Assembly: GCA_021732565.1 (NCBI GenBank)
Contig: JAKFUT010000039.1
Coordinates: 1-38,397 of the forward strand
Direction: 5' to 3'
Source of the DNA: Candidatus Obscuribacterales bacterium
GTDB lineage: Bacteria > Cyanobacteriota > Vampirovibrionia > Obscuribacterales > Obscuribacteraceae
Length of the DNA stretch: 38,397 bases
In this document: one piece after another, positions 26,654-34,672 of the stretch
How the letters are laid out: each line of letters starts with the position of its first letter
How positions within the stretch are numbered: the first letter of the stretch is position 1
Program-made: the position numbers and the translations under genes
Notes under the pieces: generated by a model
The model's input: only the letters and a program-made list of their open reading frames with translations
Told to the model about the DNA's origin: nothing
The model's database searches: none

Positions 26654-28759
26654 TTATCGCCTCCTCACGAGACTTCCGGCGCTGATTACAAAGCGCCGAC
26701 CATGGGCGCCGCCATGCACTATCGCCAACCCGTGAGAGCGGTCGTCACCATCCTCAAGTGTTACCATATTTCGAAACAGTAGAGATTCATCGAACTGCCC
26801 GGAGCTTCGACGTAGATTCCCAGCCGGATCGCAGAGCTGATATAGCTTTCGAGCACTATCGCACGAGAGTACATTCACCAGCTGGTGCTGCCAGGGTGAC
26901 GCAGTGAGTTCAAAAGGAGGTAGTGCTGAATTAACCGCGAGAATCATAGTTCTGTACCCTGTGGCTCTGTAAGCTGCAAAAAGTTCGGCAGCCTGACGCA
27001 CTTCAAGAACACACGCTTCGCCACCACCCAGACTAAATATAGTATTGCTAATCTCTTCAGCCGACATGGCTTCCAAATTGGGAGCCACCCCGGTTCGCTG
27101 AAGAGTGTTAACGCCAATGCCAATGCGAGTATTTTCAAAAAGTTTGTCCGGAAAACCGGTACATCGAAATACGGCGATCTGGAATACCCGGCTTGCAATG
27201 TCTCTACCGGTACAATCTGCTGCGAGCAAATTCTCAATGTCCATGGGCACGGTAGTCCCGCCCACAAGCCGAAGTTGCCCCGTGCGAAGACACTCTTTAA
27301 CTATTGCAACATAACGAGTGGGATTCTCAATCACAAAATCAATTTGAATCGCAGCAGCAGCAGTGGCCGGACAGCGCCCCTGATAGACCTCTTGCGGGTA
27401 CGCCACGTGATGCAAAAGGTTTGCACAAAGGAGCTGAATCTGTTCCGGAGACACCGATGCATTATCCAAATTGCTAAATTCATCCAACTGCTTCAACAGA
27501 CCGTCAATTTGATGAGGCTTGCTACGCAGACGGCAATGCATTCGCAGGAAATCCCTGGGGTCTATGTTATTTCCGTGGTTTTGCAGAAACGCTAGCTCAA
27601 CGTCGCTCAAGTTATCCGTCAGCGCTTGATCCTGTTGATAAAGTTCCACCGCAGCGGGCTTTTCGATGGATCCCGAACTCATGAATTCCGAAGTACCGTC
27701 GGCATGGTTAATTACTACGTCACCCTGTGGAGACAGGCAAGATCTTTCTCCCTGACCATCGCTCCAAAGTATGCTTCCATCAGCCCCGTATTTATCCTGC
27801 CGTCCGTAAAAATATTGAAGTACTCTCTCTCCACTTTCTTCAAATCGTTCCAACGCGCCAGCGTCAAGATCCCACTGCACATTCTCCACCACGGGCACAG
27901 CGCCTTTGTATCCGGCACCATCCCATTTCGGTTTGATGACCGCAGGTTCCGTACCACTGCTCTCATCGCGCAAGATGAGGCGAGCAGTGCCGTCCATGGT
28001 GACATCCCACAAGAAGCCCCCATTAGCATCAAGGGTCATACCTTCCAGCAAGTCTGTTTTTGGCAGACGTTTCAATACCGTGTTAGCCCCCGGCGTCATG
28101 ATGGACAGCTCGAAGGGCTGGCGAGATCCGTCAAATTTCCACTCGGTTTTCTCTTTGTTTATTGCATGAGAAACAAAGATCAATCGCCTTCCTTGGTCCG
28201 TTGTACCATAAACAAAAGACGTGCGAGCGGTGTTGCTCGGAGCGATAATTTTGCTGGTTCGCGCCGCGTAGACACGACCATTGTGTTCGTAAACAACCCG
28301 CTTCACGGTGCCATCACCGGCGATGCTCTCGGTGTACGAGAGCGTGCCATCTTTAAAAACTATGGCCGTGACCGCGCCATCAGCTTCATCTTTAAATGTT
28401 GTCACTTGGTCTAACCGATGATCAACTACGATGACATCGCCCGAGTCGGGGTCTATGAAAGTATCTTTGAACACCCGTCCGGATGCATCGCTTTCGACCT
28501 TGTGAAAAGTTACTCCATCAAATTCTAATTCAAGAACAATCTTGCCATCCGCGCCCATAATAGACAGCATGTCAGCCATTCCAGCAACCGGATGGAATGT
28601 TTGCAACATGCGACCGTGGCTATCAAGAAAAACTCGTTGGCCGGCAGTGTCGCTCTCAAGCTCGCCCAGAAAAGTGGTCTTCCGCGTCATGACATGGCCG
28701 GTCGTAGACCGACCGCGCTGAGGAAAGTTGTTTGCCCCTTCCAAATCGTTCGACACCAT
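26654..28759 (-). CDS. Beta-repeat protein with possible cysteine-peptidase-like C-terminus
   Basis: A 701-aa protein. The first half (about 40-360) is a series of short beta-rich units resembling YD/RHS-type repeats (for example DASGRVFKDTFIDPDSG, FKDGTLSYTESIAGDGT). The second half (about 375-690) is helical then globular: an HHVAYPQEVYQGRCPAT motif with C463, a later WQHQLVNV with H625, and CDPAGN with D644. The order QG-Cys ... His ... Asp is what papain-fold (clan CA) cysteine peptidases or amidases show. I have seen this QG.C.AT.A pattern in repeat proteins of Obscuribacterales, but I cannot name a family. No signal peptide. The start could be the ATG at 28759 or an internal ATG at 28690; neither has a clear SD. 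It is 36 bp downstream of the nucleotidyltransferase-GNAT gene and 4 bp before the next gene. Confidence 0.8.
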   Translation of the reverse strand: MVSNDLEGANNFPQRGRSTTGHVMTRKTTFLGELESDTAGQRVFLDSHGRMLQTFHPVAGMADMLSIMGADGKIVLELEFDGVTFHKVESDASGRVFKDTFIDPDSGDVIVVDHRLDQVTTFKDEADGAVTAIVFKDGTLSYTESIAGDGTVKRVVYEHNGRVYAARTSKIIAPSNTARTSFVYGTTDQGRRLIFVSHAINKEKTEWKFDGSRQPFELSIMTPGANTVLKRLPKTDLLEGMTLDANGGFLWDVTMDGTARLILRDESSGTEPAVIKPKWDGAGYKGAVPVVENVQWDLDAGALERFEESGERVLQYFYGRQDKYGADGSILWSDGQGERSCLSPQGDVVINHADGTSEFMSSGSIEKPAAVELYQQDQALTDNLSDVELAFLQNHGNNIDPRDFLRMHCRLRSKPHQIDGLLKQLDEFSNLDNASVSPEQIQLLCANLLHHVAYPQEVYQGRCPATAAAAIQIDFVIENPTRYVAIVKECLRTGQLRLVGGTTVPMDIENLLAADCTGRDIASRVFQIAVFRCTGFPDKLFENTRIGIGVNTLQRTGVAPNLEAMSAEEISNTIFSLGGGEACVLEVRQAAELFAAYRATGYRTMILAVNSALPPFELTASPWQHQLVNVLSCDSARKLYQLCDPAGNLRRSSGQFDESLLFRNMVTLEDGDDRSHGLAIVHGGAHGRRFVISAGSLVRRR

Positions 28760-28795
28760 CTGCCCGTATCTCAGAAGCTGGAATATTATGCCACG

Positions 28796-29776
28796 CTATG
28801 AGAGTTTCTTGCACAACCATAAGTTAGCAAAGGTAGTTTCGGAACATTCGGAATCGCCCTTGAACGCTAAAACACGATCAAACCCGTTGGCCAACCAGAA
28901 CCTCAGAGCAGGCCAATTTTTCACTCCTACACCTAAGCCGATTTGTTCATAAATTTCCAGCGAGCTCACTTGTGCACCGAGGCCAGTGACCACATTTCGA
29001 CCGATCCCCTTACCTTGAAAAGCTCTGGCAACCGCCAGCGTCGCAATCCAGAAGGTGTGACTATCAGGAAATCCGTGATAGATCTCAAGATACCCGCACA
29101 GAGCACCATCGGCCCGTCGAATGGATTGCAGTCGCTGGAAACTTTTTGACCCGTGCGGCGGCAGGTATTCGCCATCCAGTGATTTCCGCATCGCATGGGA
29201 TGAATCGCCCGGCTCGCCACACCATTTCCCAATGTATGCGCACGAGTCATACACCGCTTGCAATGCAGGGATCTCTTCGGCGCTACTGTCGGATAGTTGA
29301 AGACCGCCACTGGTCTGCCAGTTCGTCGCAAGCTGAGTATTAAGATGAAAGGTGCTCTTCGCCTCGACGACTGACTTTGCAAGCGAGTGCAGCAAATTTT
29401 CAGGATCGAACAGAATTCGCATTCCGTCATTCACTACACGACCGGTTCCTGATTTCAACTCCCCGCTTGAGCACCACTGCTTTGTCGTAATGTTGAACTC
29501 AATCTCCATCTCAGCATATTTAACGCGCCATGTCTGAACCAGCCCCCAGTCTTCGCGCTGGACATTCTGTACCGCTCCGAAGTCGAGTAACCAGTTAAGG
29601 GTTAGTAGATATTCGTCGGGATCTTCGCAAATAATCATGAGATCAATATCTGAACCGGCGTGAGCATCACCGCGCGCGTAAGATCCCACCAGAGCCAGGG
29701 CTTTGATACAACGCTGTCTCGTAACCCACGACTGGCATCGCAGGATGAAAACTTCTATGTCTCGGTCTGATTTCAT
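28796..29776 (-). CDS. Nucleotidyltransferase - GNAT acetyltransferase fusion
   Basis: A 326-aa two-domain enzyme. The N-terminal half is a minimal nucleotidyltransferase: the GS motif at 31-32 (VGSYARGDAHAGSDIDL) with D43 and D45, and a likely third carboxylate in MEIEFN. This is the fold of aminoglycoside and lincosamide nucleotidyltransferases and of MNT antitoxins. The C-terminal half (about 185-326) is a GNAT N-acetyltransferase with the acetyl-CoA loop QGKGIG at 254-259 and the later NWPALRFWLANGF motif. Either domain alone can modify antibiotics or other small molecules; the fusion could be a bifunctional modifier, but no substrate is indicated. It is the first gene of a three-gene operon. 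The ATG has only a weak upstream AGG. Domains are confident, role unknown. Confidence 0.88.
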   Translation of the reverse strand: MKSDRDIEVFILRCQSWVTRQRCIKALALVGSYARGDAHAGSDIDLMIICEDPDEYLLTLNWLLDFGAVQNVQREDWGLVQTWRVKYAEMEIEFNITTKQWCSSGELKSGTGRVVNDGMRILFDPENLLHSLAKSVVEAKSTFHLNTQLATNWQTSGGLQLSDSSAEEIPALQAVYDSCAYIGKWCGEPGDSSHAMRKSLDGEYLPPHGSKSFQRLQSIRRADGALCGYLEIYHGFPDSHTFWIATLAVARAFQGKGIGRNVVTGLGAQVSSLEIYEQIGLGVGVKNWPALRFWLANGFDRVLAFKGDSECSETTFANLWLCKKLS

Positions 29777-30169
29777 CAGGTCAGCCTAGCTATCTACATG
29801 TCGGACTATCATTTTGCGCAATCCCAAAGCGCAGGGAACATCCAAAAGTCTACCGCAAATTGGAAACAGTGCGCGAGTACATTCACAACGAAGAATGCCT
29901 GAAAAGCGAATGTGCAACGCTTCCCTTAGCAACCGCCGAAGCATCGTTGATTCTGCCAATGGTTCCTCTATCCAACCCTGTACGGCATGATGAGTCACTC
30001 GGTCAGACTTCTGAACTGCGAGACGGAAATAATCGTCAAACCTTTGATAATTCCGAGAGACCGACGCCGAATTAGTCCTGAAAATTAAGGATGTTCCCAC
30101 GACAAACAGCTCGCCGATTCAAGCGATTATCTACTATCATTTGCCTTCAAGCAATTTGAGGCGATAGTT
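29777..30169. other. Divergent intergenic region
   Basis: A 393-bp gap between the nucleotidyltransferase-GNAT operon and the DUF885 gene, so it should hold two divergent promoters. I see no strong promoter pair or operator. Open frames on both strands (104 codons minus, 71 plus) have no recognisable protein character. Confidence 0.4.
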
Positions 30170-31936
30170 GTGATTAACAAGCTGAAACTACACAGTTCTC
30201 TGGCCGCCATCCTGATTCTTCTTACCGCCAGCGCGTCTTCCGCAAGGGATGAATCGGAGCAACGCGGAAACGAAAAGCTTGCTATCGCCGATGATAAAGA
30301 TATCAAGTCTTTCTTCAAGACATTAGTAGATAAGTATTTCGAGAGCAGTTTTCGATTTGATCCGGACCAGGCGACGGTTCTTGGCATACATGATTACGAT
30401 AGTGTTGCGCCGGATTTCTCAAAGGCACGCCTTGATGAGCGAAGCACTGAGTTGCGATCATTTCTCAACCAGTTTGAGGAGATTAAACCAGGGAATTTGT
30501 CGCACCAAGAACAACGCGATCGCGAGTTGATCACTTCAACTATCAAAGGCAAGTTGGTTACCCTTGATGAACAGCATGAGTGGCAGCGCAATCCGGATCT
30601 CTATACAGCCCAGTCAAGCACAATGATCTACGATCTGATGAGTAGAAATTTCGCTCCTCTAAGAGAACGTCTCAAATCCGTCATCGCCAGAGAAAAGAAA
30701 ATTCCACAAATTCTCAAGGCTGCAAGCGCTAATCTGAAACAGCCTCCTAAAATATACCTGACCATCGCTCTTGATCAACTTGCCGGTAGTATTGAGTTCT
30801 TCGAAAAATCAGTTCCTGAAACGTTCAAGGCGATATCTGATAAGGATCTTCAGGATGAGTTCGCCAAAGTAAACAACGAGGTGATAGCAGCGCTTTCTGA
30901 ATATCAAAAGTTCCTGAACGAGCTGATGCCCAAAGCCAATGAAACGTTTGCAATTGGCGCAGAAATTTTCTCGAAGAAACTGCTCTTCGATGAAATGGTT
31001 GATACTCCACTGGATCAGTTGCTGGCTGATGGGGAACTGGAATTAAAACGTCTCCAGAGCGAGTTCGCAAAAACTGCCGCTGAAATTGATCCGAGCAAGA
31101 CACCAGCAGAGGTGTTTAAGTCAATGTCGGTGGAGCATCCCGCTCCGGATAAACTGCTCGGTTCGACCTTCGCAATGCTAAAAGACCTGCGGGAGTTCTG
31201 CCATAAGAATGAGATTGTGACAATTCCTCCGGAAGCCGATCTTAAGGTAGAAGCAACTCCGTCCTTCATGAGAGCCTTGACCTTTGCTTCCATGAACTGG
31301 CTGGGGCCATTTGAAAAATCCACCAGAGAAGCATACTACTACGTAACTGTTCCTGACCCGTCATGGAGCAGCGAACGAGCGGAGCAACACATGCGATCAT
31401 ATGGAAAATATAGCCTTATGGACACCAGCGTTCACGAAGTTTTTCCCGGTCATTACGTGCAAGGTCTCTGGTTGAGTCAGGCTCCATCCAAGACAACAAA
31501 GATACTAGGCTCGAACTCGAACATCGAAGGCTGGGCGCACTATGGCGAGCAGATGATGGTAGAGCAAGGATTGGAAAATGGCAGCAAGAAACTCAAATTA
31601 GCGATGCTCCACAAAGCACTCAGACGAACCTGTCGTTACATAGTCGCCATTCGCATGCATACAAAGGGAATGACCATGGACGAAGCAATCAGTTTCTTTA
31701 TGAAGGAGAGCTTTGAAGAACGAACTAACGCCGAGCGCGAATCAAAACGTGGAACGATCGATGCAACTTACCTGGTATATACACTGGGAAAACTTCAGAT
31801 TCTCGCTCTGCGAGAAGACTATCGGAAGATCAAGGGCAAAGACTTCAACTTAAAAGACTTCCATGACCAGTTCCTTTCAAACGGATGTCTGCCAGTAACA
31901 ATGATTAGAAAGATTATGCTGCCAAATCAGCCATGA
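30170..31936 (+). CDS. Exported DUF885-family metallopeptidase-like protein
   Basis: A 588-aa protein with a signal peptide (Lys-rich start, hydrophobic core, cleavage after about residue 25, ASASSA) and hence exported. The body is the all-helical DUF885 fold, related to M3/M32-type zinc peptidases. The putative zinc site is HEVFPGH at 422-428, with a second glutamate motif EGWAHYGE at 453-460. Length is typical. The start is GTG with GAGG 8 bp upstream. It stands alone as a transcription unit, convergent with the Dabb gene 74 bp downstream. Substrate is unknown; some family members are dipeptidyl or oligopeptide hydrolases. Confidence 0.95.
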   Translation: MINKLKLHSSLAAILILLTASASSARDESEQRGNEKLAIADDKDIKSFFKTLVDKYFESSFRFDPDQATVLGIHDYDSVAPDFSKARLDERSTELRSFLNQFEEIKPGNLSHQEQRDRELITSTIKGKLVTLDEQHEWQRNPDLYTAQSSTMIYDLMSRNFAPLRERLKSVIAREKKIPQILKAASANLKQPPKIYLTIALDQLAGSIEFFEKSVPETFKAISDKDLQDEFAKVNNEVIAALSEYQKFLNELMPKANETFAIGAEIFSKKLLFDEMVDTPLDQLLADGELELKRLQSEFAKTAAEIDPSKTPAEVFKSMSVEHPAPDKLLGSTFAMLKDLREFCHKNEIVTIPPEADLKVEATPSFMRALTFASMNWLGPFEKSTREAYYYVTVPDPSWSSERAEQHMRSYGKYSLMDTSVHEVFPGHYVQGLWLSQAPSKTTKILGSNSNIEGWAHYGEQMMVEQGLENGSKKLKLAMLHKALRRTCRYIVAIRMHTKGMTMDEAISFFMKESFEERTNAERESKRGTIDATYLVYTLGKLQILALREDYRKIKGKDFNLKDFHDQFLSNGCLPVTMIRKIMLPNQP

Positions 31937-31993
31937 TTTGACAGTGCTGCTCGGGCAGTTGCGGGCCTCTTCGCTAACGGCTGGAATGGTTCA

Positions 31994-32016
31994 AGCTGAG
32001 CGCTATGGGCTTAGCT
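31994..32016 (+). terminator. Hairpin between convergent genes
   Basis: AGCTGAGC (31994-32001) pairs with GCTTAGCT (32009-32016) with one G-U pair and a 7-nt loop, 57 bp after the DUF885 stop and overlapping the convergent Dabb stop. The T-tract is weak on both strands. Confidence 0.4.
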
Positions 32017-32448
32017 CTTATCTTGCTTATTGGGCTTTTGGTCCGGCATCTTGTTCGTGGATACATAATCCATTACGAACACATCTGAGACCACTGGCTT
32101 AGACCGATTGATTAACGCCAAATGATCCGGATGCACTAGATAATCATCTCGATCTTTCGCGGAGTTGAAAGTGACACTAAAGCAGTAAGAGAAGCCATTA
32201 TTGTGTTTTTCGCGACTAACATTGGCGCCACCGTCGAAGGCGGCAATTTGCGGAAGACTCCCGCCTAAAGTGCGAAATTCGCGGACTACGTCCTCAATCT
32301 GTTGTGGCGTCGCTTGTTCGTTGAACTTGAGACACACAATGTGAATAATTCGGCCATCCGTCGGCAAAGTTTCCGCTTGCAGCGCTGAAGGGGTGTTAAA
32401 GAGAAAAAACAGGCACAGGACTACAACAAATCCATTGAGCTTCTTCAT
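32011..32448 (-). CDS. Exported Dabb (stress-responsive A/B barrel) protein
   Basis: A 145-aa protein with a signal peptide (MKKLNGFVVVLCLFFLF..., cleaved near residue 25) and a single Dabb domain (about 33-130): IIHIVCLKFNEQATPQQIEDV at the first strand and helix, a later FSYCFSVTFNSAKDRDDYL, then HPDHLAL. Dabb proteins form dimeric alpha/beta barrels; most are cytosolic stress proteins of unknown chemistry, so the exported form is less usual. The tail is Lys/Asn-rich. The SD is weak (GAGAG about 8 bp upstream). Domain assignment is firm; function is not. Confidence 0.9.
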   Translation of the reverse strand: MKKLNGFVVVLCLFFLFNTPSALQAETLPTDGRIIHIVCLKFNEQATPQQIEDVVREFRTLGGSLPQIAAFDGGANVSREKHNNGFSYCFSVTFNSAKDRDDYLVHPDHLALINRSKPVVSDVFVMDYVSTNKMPDQKPNKQDKS

Positions 32449-32749
32449 TGGAGGGCTCTCGAAGAACAGTTACTACTTTTAGTGCGCAACTATACCGGCT
32501 TTAGGCTGCGATTTTCACAAGTTCGACGGCCCGGTTCTTTAATTTTCGGCAACCTCCGCACGAAAAGAGTAAGCAAGCCAAACGCTCGCTTACTCTACTT
32601 CGCAACTTCTATGAGTGAGTAAACCAAAAATTCGCACCACGCCACAAATGATAGTTTCAGCGCATCGAAATTAATCCAAGCCGTTGTTCACAGTTGGCGC
32701 AGAAAGTGGGATCCCGCTGAAGTTCTCTTGGCGCAAATCACTAGAGCCG
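32449..32749. other. Gap between Dabb and TerB-like genes
   Basis: A 301-bp stretch on the minus-strand path from the TerB-like gene to the Dabb gene. Apart from the terminator at 32566-32596 it holds no feature I can support, presumably only the Dabb promoter. Confidence 0.4.
32566..32596 (-). terminator. Intrinsic terminator downstream of the TerB-like gene
   Basis: Nine perfect pairs AGAGTAAGC (32566-32574) / GCTTACTCT (32588-32596), then a mismatch and three more pairs around a 5-nt loop. On the minus strand the stem runs into TCTTTT, a T-rich tract. It lies about 150 bp after the TerB-like stop. Confidence 0.65.
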
Positions 32750-32980
32750 TTAATCTCTCTTCCCTGTGAGGAGGAGCTCAAGCAGTATATGGAAGGACTC
32801 TTCGTCCAAACAATTTCCATTTTCCAGGGCATGGCGCAGAAACCTGCGCTCTTCCTTGCTAACACGTCCATCTGCCATGATCTGTCTACGCAGCACTCGC
32901 GCGCTGTATTTGGTGATCGGTTCGTTGTCGGCTAGCATCGGCTCATAATCTGGTTGGCTGACACTATGTTGTAGGTTCAT
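32750..32980 (-). CDS. Small TerB-like protein
   Basis: A 76-aa protein whose residues about 28-72 fit the start of a TerB-like helical domain: RQIMADGRVSKEERRFLRH carries the ADG.V...E pattern that typifies these domains, possibly a metal-binding turn. Full TerB domains are about 140 aa, so this is a half-size version. The ribosome site GGAGGG lies 10 bp before the ATG, which strongly supports a real gene despite its size. No signal peptide. Monocistronic, with a terminator about 150 bp downstream. TerB proteins are linked to tellurite and phage-stress responses, but no ter genes are nearby. Confidence 0.75.
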   Translation of the reverse strand: MNLQHSVSQPDYEPMLADNEPITKYSARVLRRQIMADGRVSKEERRFLRHALENGNCLDEESFHILLELLLTGKRD

Positions 32981-33344
32981 TATTAATTTTCCCTCCGCGA
33001 ACGGAGCGTTGGTCGTAATGATCGTACAGACACAGAAAAGATGGTCCTGGTTCCCTTCCCGTTCATTAAAGCTTACATTTTTTGCATACTCTTAACCTTC
33101 GACGGAATCATCTTATGATTCAAACTCTTTGGAAACGCCAGTTGTGTCTCGCACAGTCCTTCAGATTACCCGTCATGCATGCTCTTCAGGTTCTATCTGA
33201 CATCTTGGGCGGGGCACAGTCCTTCCTCTCTCAAGCGGAGATCCTCGCCATTCTCAACCACTCGTCTTGGCGGGGATGAACACAATAGGTAGCCAATCGA
33301 GTACTATTCTTTCGCCGCGCTTATAAAGAAATGAGGGACTCGCG
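32981..33344. other. Divergent gap before the RraB-family genes
   Basis: A 364-bp region expected to carry the promoters of the TerB-like gene (minus) and the RraB-family pair (plus). A plus frame at 33082-33279 has no SD and no recognisable protein. GAGGGA at 33333-33338, 6 bp before the ATG at 33345, is the ribosome site of the next gene. Confidence 0.45.
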
Positions 33345-34658
33345 ATGATCGACAGAAGCACGCTGGAAGAAATGTTCCGAATGGTTGAAGAGCAAGGTTT
33401 GTCGACCAATCAAGAGCTATTGTGGGGCTACTTTTTTGTCGATCCCGATCGGGACAAGCTTCAGACTATGGTGCCTGAATTAGAAAGCAAGGGCTTTCGA
33501 TTCGTTGATCTCTTTGACAGCCGCGATGACGATGATGATGAGTTTGAACACGACGAAGACAATATCGCTCACGATCATGGCCATAAGCACGAGAAAGAGG
33601 AGCATCTTCATGATCACGCACTCACAGTAGTGTCCGCTGACGAGCACTCGAGCGAATGCGCACATGATCACGAGCATTCCGCCAAGCATGAGCATTCAGG
33701 AGATTGTGCACATGGTCACCAGCACGCCGCCAAGCACGAGCATTCAGCAGAATGCGCGCACGGCCACGAGCATGCCGCCAAGCACGAGCATTCAGCAGAA
33801 TGCGCGCACGGCCACGAGCATGCCGCTAAGCACGAACATTCAGCAGAATGCGCGCACGGCCACGAGCATGCCGCCAAGCACGAGCATTCAGCAGAATGCG
33901 CGCACGGCCACGAGCATGCCGCCAAGCACGAGCATTCAGCAGAATGCGCGCACGGCCACGAGCATTCCGCCAAGCACGAGCATTCAGCAGAATGTGCGCA
34001 CGGCCACGAGCATGCCGCTAAGCACGAACATTCAGCGAAATGCTCTCACGGCCACGAGCATGCCGCTAAGCACGAACATTCAGCAGAATGCGCTCACGGC
34101 CACGAGCATGCCGCCAAGCACGAGCATTCAGCGAAATGCGCGCACGGCCACGAGCATGCCGCTAAGCACGAACATTCAGCAGAATGCGCTCACGGCCACG
34201 AGCATGCCGCCAAGCACGAGCATTCAGCAGATTGTGCACATAGTCACCAACACGCCGCCAAGCACGAGCATTCAACAGAATGCGCTCACGGCCACGAGCA
34301 TGCCGCTAAGCACGAACATTCAGCAGAATGCGCGCATGGTCACGAGCATCACTCCAAGCACGAGCATTCAGCAGAATGCTCACATGGTCACGAACATGCC
34401 GCCAAGCACGAGCATTCAGAAGAATGCGCACATGGTCACGAGCATGCCGCCAAATGTGAACACGAAGAAGCAAAACTAATGTACTTCTTGCACATTGAGA
34501 AAGTTGAAAAGCACACCATAGATTCGTTAGACTCTCGCAACAAAGAATTCTACGCGCTGGCAGCTAAATACGGCATCGAGTCTTATGACGGAATGGATGT
34601 AGGTCCAGTTGAAGAAAGTGAGCCTCCATCAGGGATTTCTGTCGGAACCGACAATTAA
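33345..34658 (+). CDS. RraB-family protein split by His/Cys repeat insertion
   Basis: A 437-aa protein. The first 55 residues (MIDRSTLEEMFRMVEEQGL, LWGYFFVDPD, KGFRFVDLFD) and the last 60 (YFLHIEKVEKHTIDSLDSR, AKYGIESYDGMDVGP) together make one RraB-type domain, the fold of the protein that inhibits RNase E in Escherichia coli. Between them lies an acidic/His linker (56-98) and 17 tandem 16-residue repeats (99-370) with consensus HEHSAECAHGHEHAAK, giving 85 His and 17 Cys. Such density should bind Zn, Ni, Co or Cu tightly. GAGGGA is 6 bp before the ATG. A paralogue without the insertion starts 14 bp after the stop. RraB kinship is inferred from remembered motifs; the metal role is inference from composition. 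No signal peptide, so cytosolic. Confidence 0.9.
   Translation: MIDRSTLEEMFRMVEEQGLSTNQELLWGYFFVDPDRDKLQTMVPELESKGFRFVDLFDSRDDDDDEFEHDEDNIAHDHGHKHEKEEHLHDHALTVVSADEHSSECAHDHEHSAKHEHSGDCAHGHQHAAKHEHSAECAHGHEHAAKHEHSAECAHGHEHAAKHEHSAECAHGHEHAAKHEHSAECAHGHEHAAKHEHSAECAHGHEHSAKHEHSAECAHGHEHAAKHEHSAKCSHGHEHAAKHEHSAECAHGHEHAAKHEHSAKCAHGHEHAAKHEHSAECAHGHEHAAKHEHSADCAHSHQHAAKHEHSTECAHGHEHAAKHEHSAECAHGHEHHSKHEHSAECSHGHEHAAKHEHSEECAHGHEHAAKCEHEEAKLMYFLHIEKVEKHTIDSLDSRNKEFYALAAKYGIESYDGMDVGPVEESEPPSGISVGTDN
33639..34454 (+). repeat. 17 x 48-bp tandem repeat array
   Basis: Exactly 816 bp in 17 uninterrupted 48-bp units, each coding 16 residues around HEHSAECAHGHEHAAK. The first unit (DEHSSECAHDHEHSAK) and a few others (Gly-Asp, Ser-His variants) are diverged. 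All units keep one Cys. There are no indels, so the frame never shifts. Open frames seen on other frames through this array are artefacts of the repeat. Confidence 0.97.
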
Positions 34659-34672
34659 ACCAGGAAAAGACA

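Noticed and set aside
29786..30100. 104-codon minus-strand frame just upstream of the NTase-GNAT gene
   Set aside because: No recognisable domain or ribosome site; more likely promoter region.
33639..34454. CRISPR-like look of regularly spaced repeats
   Set aside because: Units are contiguous with no unique spacers and are translated in a single frame.
33664..34479. 271-codon plus-strand frame and an 85-codon minus-strand frame through the His array
   Set aside because: They are alternative readings of the 48-bp repeat, whose length is a multiple of three; no ribosome site, and the true frame continues into conserved RraB-like ends.
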